Positions 30,948 through 42,261 of a DNA stretch of 64,000 nucleotides are shown one piece after another (within the stretch, counting starts at the first letter, position 1; every line of letters begins with the position of its first letter). The notes under the pieces are model-generated. The model saw only the letters and a list, made by a program, of their open reading frames with translations, did no database searches and had not been told where the DNA came from. Origin of the DNA: Colwellia sp. MB3u-45 (GTDB lineage Bacteria > Pseudomonadota > Gammaproteobacteria > Enterobacterales > Alteromonadaceae). The position numbers and the translations under genes were made by a program. The stretch spans positions 1-64,000 of the forward strand of contig NZ_JACGVC010000044.1 of assembly GCF_014077005.1 (NCBI RefSeq). Reading direction: 5' to 3'.

Positions 30948-32312
30948 ATGAGTGCATCTGGTTTAAATAGTATTGAGAAGAAGGCCGCCATATCGTTAGC
31001 ATCGGTATTCGGCTTACGAATGCTTGGCTTGTTTATGATCTTGCCTGTGTTTGCCATTTATGGTGAAGAACTTATTGGCTATAGCCCTATTTGGCTTGGC
31101 TTAGCGATTGGTGCCTATGGATTAACGCAGGCATTGTTACAAATTCCTATGGGGATTTTATCGGATAAATTTGGTCGAAAACCCGTTATTTTAGTAGGAT
31201 TGTTGATATTTCTTCTCGGTAGTATTGTCGCGGCGATGTCAGAAACTATTTATGGTGTGGTACTAGGTCGTGCATTGCAAGGTATGGGTGCGATAGCCAG
31301 TGCGATATTGGCCTTAGCGGCAGACTTAAGTCGTGAAGAACAACGACCAAAAGTCATGGCGACCATAGGTATGTTTATTGGACTTTCATTTACTATTGCT
31401 ATGATTATTGGCCCAATAGTCGCGCAAGCGTTTGGTTTGAGTGGCTTGTTCTGGTTTATTGCGATATTAACCCTATTTGCCATGCTAACGATTCAATTTA
31501 TTGTCCCTAATTCAATTAATACCGCCCCTAAAGGTGACAATGTTGCACTGCCCTCAAAACTTGGTCGCTTGATTCGTGACGGGCAATTGTCACGTTTAAA
31601 TTGGGGGGTATTTATTTTACATATGGCTTTAACCGCGTGTTTTGTCACTCTACCAAAGCAATTTGTTGAGAATGGTTTAGCGCTTGAACAACATTGGCAG
31701 CTTTATTTACCGACCTTAATTGGCTCGTTTTTTCTGATGGTGCCCTTTATGATCATCGGATTGAAAAAACAAAAAGAGACGCAAATGTTTAGCGCCGCAG
31801 TGGCCTTGCTAGCGATAGCCTTATTATTACTCTGGTATTTGCCCACTAGTTTGACGACATTAATTGTCTTGGTCATGATGTTTTTTACCGCCTTTAATTA
31901 CTTAGAAGCGACCATGCCATCAATATTGTCGCGCATTGCACCTGCCGGCGTAAAAGGCAGTGTGATGGGCATTTATTCTAGTAGCCAGTTTTTAGGCGCT
32001 TTTGCTGGCGGTATTCTTGGCGGCTTTATTGCTGGCGAATTTGGTGAGCAAACGATATTTTTAGTCACAGGTTTATTTGCGCTGGTTTGGTTGCTATTAA
32101 GTTTGGGCATGAAGCCGTTGAAAAAATCTAAGGCTTATAGTTTTGCAACCAATATTATTAGTGATGAAAAAGCGCGTGACATAGCACAACAACTCAGTGA
32201 AATGCCTGGCGTAATTGAAATTACTATCATGCATGACGAGGCGGTGGCTTATTTGAAAGTGGATGATAAAACTGCTGATCTTGCTGGTATCAAAGCACTG
32301 CTCAATCCATAG
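30948..32312 (+). CDS. YajR-type MFS transporter
   Basis: A 454-residue major facilitator with twelve membrane segments and, from about residue 390, a cytoplasmic ferredoxin-like YAM domain (EKARDIAQQLSEMPGVIEITI). E. coli YajR has the same length and architecture; its substrate is unknown. The MFS signature appears as GILSDKFGRKPVI near residue 68. The frame is open from 30846, but the extra 34 residues come from a repeat element, so I start at ATG 30948 (MSASGLNSIEKK). It is divergent from uvrA and convergent with the GreA/GreB-like gene. Confidence 0.9.
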   Translation: MSASGLNSIEKKAAISLASVFGLRMLGLFMILPVFAIYGEELIGYSPIWLGLAIGAYGLTQALLQIPMGILSDKFGRKPVILVGLLIFLLGSIVAAMSETIYGVVLGRALQGMGAIASAILALAADLSREEQRPKVMATIGMFIGLSFTIAMIIGPIVAQAFGLSGLFWFIAILTLFAMLTIQFIVPNSINTAPKGDNVALPSKLGRLIRDGQLSRLNWGVFILHMALTACFVTLPKQFVENGLALEQHWQLYLPTLIGSFFLMVPFMIIGLKKQKETQMFSAAVALLAIALLLLWYLPTSLTTLIVLVMMFFTAFNYLEATMPSILSRIAPAGVKGSVMGIYSSSQFLGAFAGGILGGFIAGEFGEQTIFLVTGLFALVWLLLSLGMKPLKKSKAYSFATNIISDEKARDIAQQLSEMPGVIEITIMHDEAVAYLKVDDKTADLAGIKALLNP

Positions 32313-32368
32313 TGAGTGTGTACTTTTATTATTAATCTCCGAGGTTATTAAGCCAAGCTCAAGGGCTT

Positions 32369-32869
32369 TTAATTTACCATGGTGATGAAATCAGCGATAT
32401 TTTTTCCGGCTATTTGTATACTGATTTCATCATCAAGCACTTTTCCCATCATGGCAGCGCCTATAGGCGACTGTGGCGTAATAACCACGATATTAATGGT
32501 ATTACTCTGCACAGCTAACTTGCAGCGATAACCACCAGCCGCGGGCGCAAGAAAAAACCACTGTTGTTTATCAATATCTTTTTCCAACTGCACCACTGAG
32601 CCAATGTTTATTTCTGGTTTTTTCTGTAATGCGACCAGAGGAATACTTTGCAAGCGTTTAATGGCATAGCGAATCTCGTCCACACGTCTTGACTGGCCTT
32701 CGGCTAGGTAACTTTGCTCTATTGCCAAGGTGTCATATTGTGTTTCTGCGACTGACTGATCGTCGGTCGCCGCCTTATGGGCATTATTTGCTGCCACTAA
32801 TGCCAAGACTAATTCCTGTTGCAGTTGCTCAGTGATTTGACCAATGATGCTATTTTTGTCGATGTTAAT
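32369..32869 (-). CDS. GreA/GreB-like coiled-coil protein, probable ATT start
   Basis: About 166 residues: an N-terminal helical hairpin rich in Gln/Ala (QITEQLQQELVLALVAANNAHKAAT, quoted in part), the motif QYDTLAIEQSYLAEGQSRRV, and a C-terminal GreA/Rnk-like beta domain (IGSVVQLEKD, TPQSPIGAAMMGK). Relatives are annotated as GreA/GreB-family proteins that could bind RNA polymerase. The frame is closed by TAG at 32890 and has no ATG, GTG or TTG before codon 22. A perfect AAGGAGG lies six bases before ATT 32869. TTG 32806, with AGGAA upstream, would remove part of the conserved N-terminal helix. Confidence 0.75.
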   Translation of the reverse strand: MNIDKNSIIGQITEQLQQELVLALVAANNAHKAATDDQSVAETQYDTLAIEQSYLAEGQSRRVDEIRYAIKRLQSIPLVALQKKPEINIGSVVQLEKDIDKQQWFFLAPAAGGYRCKLAVQSNTINIVVITPQSPIGAAMMGKVLDDEISIQIAGKNIADFITMVN

Positions 32870-35314
<2,445 letters not shown>

Positions 35315-35318
35315 TCAA

Positions 35319-35444
35319 ACGGTTTTTAAAACGGTTTTTAAAACGGCTGATGACTCTGCTACACAGGCTATCGCTCAGTTTATAAAATAAAATATAGCCT
35401 GGCTCTATGTTCACAACCTACTTCTTGTTAGTGTGGTTGTGAAC
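35319..35444. repeat. Short tandem repeat and 10 bp hairpin after the FadH-like gene
   Basis: Two and a half copies of AAAACGGTTTTT begin at 35319, right after the stop codon. Further on GTTCACAACC (35409-35418) pairs exactly with GGTTGTGAAC (35435-35444) across a 16-base loop. Neither has a T-run of terminator quality, although the repeated AAAACGGTTTTT words can themselves pair. Confidence 0.55.
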
Positions 35445-35593
35445 ATTAAACCTGCTCGATATTGCTGTAAATATCGACAATTTATCACCATCAAGTCAAC
35501 GTGTTGCACATACAGGCATTAATATGTTTCAACTCGTAGAGGATCTTGCGGTACAATCAGGCTAGTTTACTTTGAAAATAATACTTAGATTGA

Positions 35594-35647
35594 ATGAATC
35601 ATAATAAAACACTTAATTTAGCTACTACTCAAGCGGGCAACCGCTAA
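35594..35647 (+). CDS. Possible 17-codon leader ORF before pssA
   Basis: ATG at 35594 opens a frame of 17 codons (MNHNKTLNLATTQAGNR) that ends one base before the pssA ATG. It is out of frame with pssA, and neither start has a clear Shine-Dalgarno. It may be a coupling leader peptide, a decayed piece of the original N-terminus of PssA, or chance. Confidence 0.3.
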   Translation: MNHNKTLNLATTQAGNR

Positions 35648-35648
35648 T

Positions 35649-36980
35649 ATGGTTATCGTTAATTCTAACGTTGGGATCGCTAATACCGATATAGATATTG
35701 CCCATTGCGCTGCTGATTTTAAGCAAATGCTCTTGGCTGAAATTGTTCAAGCAAAGTCACGTATTTATATTTCTGCGCTTTATATTCAAGACGATGCAGC
35801 AGGCAGAGAAGTGCTGGCCGCTTTATATCAAGCAAAACAGCAGACCCCAACATTAGATATTTGTTTGTTTGTTGATTTTCATCGCGCACAACGTGGTTTG
35901 ATCGGTGAAAAAGAGTCTGGTGGTAATCGTGACCTCTATTTAGCACTTGAACAGCAACATCAAGTATCGATTAATATTTACGGTGTGCCGGTTAAACGTA
36001 AGGAATTACTTGGCGTTTTACATTTAAAAGGCATGGTGATCGATAACGTGCTGCTGTACACCGGAGCGAGTATTAATGATGTGTACTTACAACAAGCGGG
36101 GCGTTATCGTCTCGACCGCTATTATCGCTTAGACAGCCAAGCGCTAGCGGATAATTTTTGCCAGTACCTGCAAGATTACTTTATTGACTCAAGTTTGGCA
36201 CCACGATTAAACCACGGCGAGTTGCCAGACAGCAAAATAGTAAAACGCAATATTCTTCGTTTAACTCGATTATTAAAGTCATCAACATATCGTCCATTTA
36301 GTGCCGATCAACGCGACTATAAAGCTGATGATATTCAAACGTCTATGTTTGTTGGTTGCGGTCGCAGAGGCAATCAACTTAATCGTGTTATTAGAGACTT
36401 AGTACGCAGCAGTCGCGATACTTTAGTTATTTTCACCCCTTATTTTAATTTACCTAAACCTTTATTAAGAGATTTAGATGCCGCACTAAAGCGTGGTGTT
36501 AAAATCAGCTTTATTGTGGGTGATAAAAAAGCCAATGATTTTTATAATGCCGATGAAGCCACCTTCTCCACGGTTGAGGTTGTGCCTTATATTTATGAAC
36601 GTTTATTAGCGACTTTCTTGTCACGACGTCAAAAATATTTGGATAATGGCACGTTATCGCTAAGGTTATGGCAGCATGACAATAACAGTTTTCATTTGAA
36701 GGGCTTAGTGGTTGATGAACGCTATCACTTGTTAACCGGCAGTAACCTAAACCCAAGAGCCTGGGCGTTAGATTTAGAAAATGCTATTTTGCTTGATGAT
36801 GAAAAAGGTCAATTATTAGATAAATTTACTGCAGAATTTCAACGTATTAGCCAACACACAAAAAAAATAGATAAACCAAGCGACATCGAGAGTGTACAAA
36901 GTTATCCAGATAAACCTCGTAAGCTGCTGAAAAAATTACGTATGACACAAATAGATCGCTTACTCAAACGCTTTCTTTAG
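35649..36980 (+). CDS. pssA: CDP-diacylglycerol-serine O-phosphatidyltransferase
   Basis: A 443-residue phospholipase-D-superfamily phosphatidylserine synthase, first committed step to phosphatidylethanolamine, acting at the membrane surface. Two HKD-like motifs: HLKGMVIDNVLLYTGAS near residue 124 and HLKGLVVDERYHLLTGSNLNPRAW near 349. Much of the sequence is recognisably E. coli PssA (ICTPYFNLP-like IFTPYFNLPKPLLRD, VGDKKANDFY, C-terminal basic DRLLKRFL). The N-terminus is about 15 residues shorter than E. coli. A terminator follows 45 bases after the stop. Confidence 0.94.
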   Translation: MVIVNSNVGIANTDIDIAHCAADFKQMLLAEIVQAKSRIYISALYIQDDAAGREVLAALYQAKQQTPTLDICLFVDFHRAQRGLIGEKESGGNRDLYLALEQQHQVSINIYGVPVKRKELLGVLHLKGMVIDNVLLYTGASINDVYLQQAGRYRLDRYYRLDSQALADNFCQYLQDYFIDSSLAPRLNHGELPDSKIVKRNILRLTRLLKSSTYRPFSADQRDYKADDIQTSMFVGCGRRGNQLNRVIRDLVRSSRDTLVIFTPYFNLPKPLLRDLDAALKRGVKISFIVGDKKANDFYNADEATFSTVEVVPYIYERLLATFLSRRQKYLDNGTLSLRLWQHDNNSFHLKGLVVDERYHLLTGSNLNPRAWALDLENAILLDDEKGQLLDKFTAEFQRISQHTKKIDKPSDIESVQSYPDKPRKLLKKLRMTQIDRLLKRFL

Positions 36981-37021
36981 TGGTGAATGTTGAGTTTTGT
37001 TAACAATTTCACTCAGTAACT

Positions 37022-37052
37022 AAAAAGCATAATGACCACATTATGCTTTTTT
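37022..37052 (+). terminator. Terminator of pssA
   Basis: Stem AGCATAAT/ATTATGCT, extended by A-T pairs, around a six-base loop and ending in six T residues. Confidence 0.88.
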
Positions 37053-37252
37053 ATTATTTGAAGCTAAGTGGCATTGATAATGCTGACTTTAGCGCAAGTG
37101 ACTAAGAGGCTAATAAAGGCTGAAATTGAGCAAGCTGATATCATTTATCGTTAAGGGCGTAGAGCTTTAATTGCTGACTTACACTAAGTCCCGCAATGAC
37201 TTTTTTCTGACAAAGCCGTTAAGATACAAGCCTAATGGCGGGTGTTTTTTTG

Positions 37253-37972
37253 CTAACTTGGGGTATAAATCTGTTTGGCTGGATTAAAACTCACCCAAGA
37301 GGTTAAGACGTATTTATTCGATGAAATAGGAATGTTGCCTCGATGAGTATGAGTAAAACCGCATGGCGCAATAACCATACTACCGGCTTTAGGCTTAATG
37401 CTTTTATTTTGGTAATAAAAGTCAGTTTCACCACCTTCCTCAACATCATTTAAATAAATTAAAAACAGTAATACCCTATGCAGCGCTTTGTTCTCACCGG
37501 GTTGTGGAAATATTTCTGAGTGCCAATAGCCATAATTACCCTTACCTTGTTCATAACGTTGGGCGTTAACCGGGGCTAAGTGAAACAAATACTTTATCAA
37601 GTTAAATAAGTTAGGTTTGCCCACTTCTTCAAAGTTATCAACAGTCAATACTACGGCCTGCTTGGTTTTAGGATGCTGTACTGTTAGCGATATACCGCCA
37701 ATTAAACTAAAAAAATATTTGCCAATATAATCGGTAATTTGTTCGCTACAGGCCTGTAAAATTGTTTGCAATGCCGGTTGAAACTCTGCATGTTGACCGA
37801 GATAAATATCGTGGCTGAGCTTTTTAGTGGTATCAACGCCGTTACCCGTTCTGCCGGGCACTTGGTGTGGGCTATTGTCAAAATCGAGGATGAATTTTTT
37901 ACAAAACTCGGGACTGAGTGCGTTAGGGTATACTTCAATAAAGTCTGTCATGGCTATTTTCTTATTACTCAT
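37253..37972 (-). CDS. 2OG-Fe(II) oxygenase, prolyl-4-hydroxylase-like, with HxE
   Basis: A 239-residue protein whose C-terminal part resembles the prolyl 4-hydroxylase catalytic domain: YWHSEIFPQPGE supplies His151, then LIYLNDVEEGGETDF, KPKAGSMVIAP, GFTHTHRG with the distal His (208 or 210), and Lys220 for 2-oxoglutarate. The usual HxD is HSE here (Glu153), which is rarer but can still bind iron. A Met eight residues in is an alternative start; neither has a strong ribosome site. The substrate is unknown. Confidence 0.78.
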   Translation of the reverse strand: MSNKKIAMTDFIEVYPNALSPEFCKKFILDFDNSPHQVPGRTGNGVDTTKKLSHDIYLGQHAEFQPALQTILQACSEQITDYIGKYFFSLIGGISLTVQHPKTKQAVVLTVDNFEEVGKPNLFNLIKYLFHLAPVNAQRYEQGKGNYGYWHSEIFPQPGENKALHRVLLFLIYLNDVEEGGETDFYYQNKSIKPKAGSMVIAPCGFTHTHRGNIPISSNKYVLTSWVSFNPAKQIYTPS

Positions 37973-38064
37973 CTGGCTTTAGCATACAACAAACTAGCGC
38001 TAATTTAATTACCTTGCTGAAAAATCTCTGTAGTATGTGTCGCAATGTTCATTTACTAAGCCTT

Positions 38065-38100
38065 GTTTTTCAATTGGTTTTTCAATTGGTTTTTCAATTG
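38065..38100. repeat. Three perfect 12 bp tandem repeats
   Basis: GTTTTTCAATTG repeated three times without change. Each unit contains the palindrome CAATTG. It lies between the divergent 2OG oxygenase and thioesterase genes, about 120 bases from the latter's start. Confidence 0.9.
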
Positions 38101-38218
38101 GTATTAGGCTTAATGAAATGACAATCACCCAATACCGAGCTATCGATCTACTCAAGTGTTGATAGCAGCAATTAAAATAGTTAATTATTTATATAATAAA
38201 GCGATGTAGAGAGTCATT

Positions 38219-38611
38219 ATGATTAAAGAATGTATAAGACCAAGATTTTGTGAAACGGATGGGCTAGGTCACATTAATAATACCGTGGTTGCACAATGGT
38301 TTGAGGGCGCACGCGATCCAGTTTTTAAATGGTTCTCACCTGATTTAAACCTAACAGATTGGAAATTAATTTTAGCTAAAACGACGGTTGAATTTCATGC
38401 TGAGCTGCAATATGGCACTGATGTCGAATTAAAAACCTATATTAGCCGCATTGGCAATAGCTCGTTTGACGTCTATCAAGAAGCTTGGCAGCAAGATAAA
38501 AAATGTGCATCAGGTACTGCTGTAATGGTGCATTTTGACCATAAAACTAAAAAATCCCAAAAGATATTAGCACCAACAATTAGTATTATGAATGAGCATT
38601 TCATTGAATAA
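38219..38611 (+). CDS. Acyl-CoA thioesterase (hotdog fold)
   Basis: A 130-residue 4-hydroxybenzoyl-CoA thioesterase/YbgC-type hotdog protein. The active-site region ETDGLGHINNTVVAQWFEGAR carries the catalytic-type Asp at residue 14 and the adjacent conserved His-Ile-Asn; KTTVEFHAELQYGTDVELKTYISRIGNSSF is the central strand pair (quoted in two parts). It likely hydrolyses acyl-CoA thioesters in the cytoplasm. GAGAG lies about seven bases upstream of the ATG. Confidence 0.88.
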   Translation: MIKECIRPRFCETDGLGHINNTVVAQWFEGARDPVFKWFSPDLNLTDWKLILAKTTVEFHAELQYGTDVELKTYISRIGNSSFDVYQEAWQQDKKCASGTAVMVHFDHKTKKSQKILAPTISIMNEHFIE

Positions 38612-38998
38612 TTAGCGTTATCAATTACTTTTATATCGGTCTTTATTTTAATTAACCTCAGTTAGATTTTCATAAAAACACCCTGAGTTAAGAGCAAGCA
38701 AAGTAAAATTGCGCTCAGTTAGTGCGGTTACGTGAATTTTTACGATGAAAATCAAAGTGCTTGAAAAACTTTATCTGAGACCAGTTTACTAGCGAAAAAC
38801 CGTTATATTCTGGTGGGTCGTTATTAGGGTATTAGCAATAAAGTATTTCACAAAAATAGTGCAAACCTAGCGTAATTTTTTACTCGTAGTGTTAGAATCT
38901 AGGTATTGTTATTAAAAATAAATATTCTGAGCGAGTTGACGTTTGGAAAGTACTAAATTAGTAAAGTAATACTTTACTGCAAATATAGGATTTTGTTC
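38612..38998. other. Intergenic region before ssb
   Basis: About 390 bases. I see no gene. It ends in the ssb promoter and leader, with TTACTTTACTGC-type AT-rich DNA and AGGA before the start; no LexA-like CTGT-N8-ACAG is visible. Confidence 0.5.
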
Positions 38999-39676
38999 AT
39001 GGCTGGTGTCAATAAAGTAATAATTTTAGGTAACTTAGGGAAAGACCCTGAAGTGCGTCATATGCCTAATGGTGGAGGGGTTGCTAACCTTACTATTGCA
39101 ACTTCTGAAACTTGGAAAGACAAGCAAACGGGTGAACAAAAAGAAAAAACTGAATGGCACCGTGTGGTGATGTTTGGCAAACTAGCTGAAATTGCTGGTG
39201 AATATTTAAAGAAAGGTTCTAAAGTTTATATTGAAGGCGCTTTGCAAACACGTAAGTGGCAAAACCAACAAGGCCAAGACCAATACACGACTGAAATTGT
39301 TGTTCAAGGCTTTAACGGTACGCTGCAAATGTTAGATTCTCGTGGCGGTAGCGGAGCCAGTGCAGGCGGTTTTAACCAGCAAGCTCCTCAACAATCAGGT
39401 GGCTTTCAACAGCAACAACCACAACAACAAAGTGGTGGTTTTAACCAGCAAGCTGCACCTCAGCAAGCTTATAATAAACCTGCACAGCAAAGTGGTGGCT
39501 TTCAACAGCAACCAGCTCAGCAATCATCTTCACAACAGTCCGGTGGCTTCCAACAACAGTCTGCACCGCAACATTCTGGTGGTTTTCAGCAGCAACAAGG
39601 TGGCTCTCAACAGAATGCACCTAAAGTGAATCCACAAGAACCAACTATTGATTTTGATGATGACATCCCGTTCTAG
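38999..39676 (+). CDS. ssb: Single-stranded DNA-binding protein
   Basis: A 225-residue SSB. Residues 1-110 are the OB fold ([50 protein letters not shown]). Then comes a long Gln/Gly-rich disordered linker with about seven QSGGFQQQ-like repeats, and the acidic tip DFDDDIPF that docks repair and replication partners. It is longer than E. coli SSB (178) because of the linker. The ATG at 38999 has AGGA about eight bases upstream; the TTG six bases earlier is unnecessary. A strong terminator follows. Confidence 0.97.
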   Translation: MAGVNKVIILGNLGKDPEVRHMPNGGGVANLTIATSETWKDKQTGEQKEKTEWHRVVMFGKLAEIAGEYLKKGSKVYIEGALQTRKWQNQQGQDQYTTEIVVQGFNGTLQMLDSRGGSGASAGGFNQQAPQQSGGFQQQQPQQQSGGFNQQAAPQQAYNKPAQQSGGFQQQPAQQSSSQQSGGFQQQSAPQHSGGFQQQQGGSQQNAPKVNPQEPTIDFDDDIPF

Positions 39677-39734
39677 CACATAGTTAATTAATAACTAGCT
39701 TCTGAGAAAACAGTTGTTATAGGGTAAATAATAT

Positions 39735-39763
39735 AAAAAAGGTGAGCATCTGCTCACCTTTTT
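39735..39763 (+). terminator. Terminator of ssb
   Basis: Stem GGTGAGCA/TGCTCACC around two bases (effectively a four-base loop), flanked by A6 and T5. Confidence 0.93.
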
Positions 39764-39896
39764 CCGTTTTAAAACCAAAGTGTTATATAAAAATTACTGT
39801 TTAACACCCATTTGACTAATTAAGTGTGCTGCTTTTTTATTTTAAGCATTAAAAATGAGCAGATAATTAATCAACTTGGTATAACTCACTCATTGA

Positions 39897-40334
39897 CTAT
39901 GGCACTAGCACAATGGGAATGCCGACATGATGAGCTAATTTATTAGCCACACTGCCAAGTAATATGTCAACAATCTGAGATCGTCCTTGGCGGCCGACAA
40001 AGATCATATTCGCGTGTAATGCTTTAATTTGCTCTTTTATCACGGTGGCAGGATCACCCCAAATAAGATCTGTGGTGATCTCTACGTTTACATTGTGGTA
40101 TTTTTCAACTAATGGCGCTAACACTTTAGCTCTGGTATCGTTTTCTTCAGCTGTTTGATCTACTATGATTGGCGAGGTACCTTCAAGTAGCACAGGTTGT
40201 AAATATGACCAATCTTTTACCATTAATAACATTACCTTGGCACCAGTTTTACTGGCTAAATCAATGGCTCGCTCAACGGCTCGTAAACTCCACTGACTGC
40301 CATCGACGGCAACAAGGTATAAAGGTTTTTTCAT
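39897..40334 (-). CDS. Universal stress protein, UspA family
   Basis: A 145-residue single Usp domain. The N-terminal strand is LYLVAVDGSQWSLRAVERAI, and the C-terminal GRQGRSQIVDILLGSVANKLAHH fits the G-2x-G-9x-G(S) ATP-binding loop, so this is the nucleotide-binding type. AGGAG precedes the ATG by about six bases. It is preceded by a long leader region with alternative hairpins. Physiological role not assigned. Confidence 0.92.
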   Translation of the reverse strand: MKKPLYLVAVDGSQWSLRAVERAIDLASKTGAKVMLLMVKDWSYLQPVLLEGTSPIIVDQTAEENDTRAKVLAPLVEKYHNVNVEITTDLIWGDPATVIKEQIKALHANMIFVGRQGRSQIVDILLGSVANKLAHHVGIPIVLVP

Positions 40335-40759
40335 TTTATTCTCCTGAAAGTAATCCCCGCGTATGCCACCACTTTTGATATTTCAGTTTTATACCAAAGG
40401 CTATGGGTTAAGCCCGGTTCCATTAAGTTATTGGTTATCACGATAGTAAAAATGTGCTGTTCGTTCAAGTTGAACTCGCAAGCTTTTTGATACAAATCAA
40501 TATATTGATCAATTAATTAATCTGTTTGGTGTTAGTGAGTGTTGTTTAAAATCAGGTTGGCAAAGTGGTGGGCATCAGCATAAATAACGCCACACTCAGA
40601 GTGACTAAGTACTTGCAGCCATGGCATTACCGTCAGCACTTTCGCGATTAAAAACCTCACCAGTGAAAGTGCTTTCGGCAAAATTTCACTGGCGACAATA
40701 TCAAGGCACTTACTGTGTGGAAAAATTTTCTTTTGAGCTACAACCCAGTTTAGGTCGCT
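40335..40759. other. Leader region upstream of the Usp gene with alternative hairpins
   Basis: About 425 bases with no gene. Two stems compete for the same bases: CACTTTC near 40637 with GAAAGTG near 40665, and CCAGTGAAA (40660-40668) with TTTCACTGG (40684-40692). A member of the dispersed word family (AAGTACTTGCAGCCATGG, 40607-40624) and a GAGCTACAACCCAG word near 40734 are also here. This could be attenuator-like or a decayed palindromic repeat. Confidence 0.45.
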
Positions 40760-41656
40760 TTATGGCTTAACTAAGAGTTGTTTTAGTGCTACCTCTAATG
40801 AAGGGTATTGAAACTTAAAGTTATTATTGAGTAGCTTGCTCGGTAAAACGTTTTGGCCATATAGGACTAAATCTGCTGACTCGCCCATTAATGCACGTAA
40901 TACAAAAGCTGGAACTCTGAACAGACACGGGCGTTTGAGTACGGCACTTAAGGTTTCTGAAAATTCTTGATTACTGACTGGCATAGGCGCTGTAGCATTG
41001 ATAATACCCGTGAGTGAAGTTTGGTAGACTGCCGCTAACAAAACAGCAACCATGTCATCAATATGTATCCATGACATAAATTGCTCACCGCTAGCAATAG
41101 GTCCACCAAGGCCAAATTTGAATGGCAGTAACATTTTTTGCAACGCACCACCGTTTTCAGCCAAGACAATACCGGTTCTTATAATGCAAACGCGGGTTTT
41201 ATCTGACGCGGCAGTTTGCGCTATTGCTTCCCACTTTTGGCAAACCTTGTGACTAAACTCATCGTGTATCTCTTGGTAGCTCTCATCTATCGCTAATGCG
41301 CCTTGGCGGCCATAAAAGCCGATAGCACTGCCGGAAATTAAACTATGTGGCGGATTAGTCGCTGCTTGTATTTTTTCAACTAGCTTTTGGGTTATTTTCC
41401 AGCGACTTTGGCAAATAGTATTTTTTTGTGCCTTTGACCATCTTTTGTCAACAATGGCTTCACCGGCTAAATTAATAACCACATCAAGTTCATTAAAGTC
41501 AATATCGCCAAGTGTACTGATAAATTCAATATTATCAGGCAGTATGTTAGCGGTTTTTGCAGGATTACGGGTTAAAACAATAATGCGTTCGGCATTCAGG
41601 TGCTGGATCAGTGCTCGACCTATTAGGCCGCTACCTCCGGTAATAAGAATATTCAT
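40760..41656 (-). CDS. TIGR01777-type SDR epimerase (YfcH-like)
   Basis: A 298-residue NAD(P)-binding extended SDR protein. N-terminal Rossmann motif MNILITGGSGLIGRAL, the NLAGEAIVDKRWS segment, SGSAIGFYG, and the C-terminal DUF1731-type tail (RVPAFVLRALMGESADLVL). E. coli YfcH is 297 residues; its substrate is unknown. The frame opens at 41701, but AAGGAAC is placed six bases before ATG 41656, which also begins the Rossmann strand. Confidence 0.9.
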   Translation of the reverse strand: MNILITGGSGLIGRALIQHLNAERIIVLTRNPAKTANILPDNIEFISTLGDIDFNELDVVINLAGEAIVDKRWSKAQKNTICQSRWKITQKLVEKIQAATNPPHSLISGSAIGFYGRQGALAIDESYQEIHDEFSHKVCQKWEAIAQTAASDKTRVCIIRTGIVLAENGGALQKMLLPFKFGLGGPIASGEQFMSWIHIDDMVAVLLAAVYQTSLTGIINATAPMPVSNQEFSETLSAVLKRPCLFRVPAFVLRALMGESADLVLYGQNVLPSKLLNNNFKFQYPSLEVALKQLLVKP

Positions 41657-41837
41657 CATTGTTCCTTGAGTTAACGCTTGTCTAAATAAGTTATTTTCCA
41701 TTTAGACATATTAGTTTTATATATTAGTTTTATATAATAGTTATACCGCAAAATTTAGTTTATGGATCACTGTATAAGGATATAAGGTAGCAATAAACTA
41801 TAGCAGCACAGTGTGTTAGCAATGTAACACAGGTAAT

Positions 41838-41860
41838 AAAAAAAGCTCCCACAGGAGCTA
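41838..41860 (-). terminator. Terminator of the 63-residue hypothetical
   Basis: Leftward: stem AGCTCC/GGAGCT around a four-base loop, followed by seven T residues. It begins about 28 bases after the stop at 41889. Confidence 0.88.
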
Positions 41861-41888
41861 ATTTTTCATCAGGCAAGTAAAGAAAAAT

Positions 41889-42080
41889 TTAGTAGTAGAG
41901 GTCTTCTTTGTTGTGCGCTTGAGGATCTTCAATAATCTCTTCAAAGCCAACGGCAAAACTGTCGTTGTGATCGGTATTTGCCATATAAATAGTACGGGTT
42001 GAACCATCAATCCAAGTCACCGTGCCACTACCTTTTTTACTACCGCATTTCATACCAATATGTATGTCTGTAAATTCCAC
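41889..42080 (-). CDS. Hypothetical 63-residue protein
   Basis: A small acidic protein beginning VEFTDIHIGMKCGSKKGSG (first residue Met from GTG). Predicted short beta strands and no signal peptide. I do not recognise a named family. The frame opens at an ATG ten codons upstream, but GAGGAGA lies seven to eight bases before the GTG at 42080, making that the probable start. It is followed by its own terminator and is well separated from anmK, so it seems to be a real single gene. Confidence 0.7.
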   Translation of the reverse strand: MEFTDIHIGMKCGSKKGSGTVTWIDGSTRTIYMANTDHNDSFAVGFEEIIEDPQAHNKEDLYY

Positions 42081-42261
42081 TGTCTTTTCTCCTCGTTTGT
42101 TGTCGAACATCGAATCGAACTGTGCATTCGATTAAGCAAACGCTACAATTTAATTAGAGCATACACCGCTAGAATAGTTCAAATATTACGCGATTAACGT
42201 GCTTTTTTTTCGACAGTAGGGAGTTATTATAAAGGGAAAAATATGCATATCTAGTTAATTT

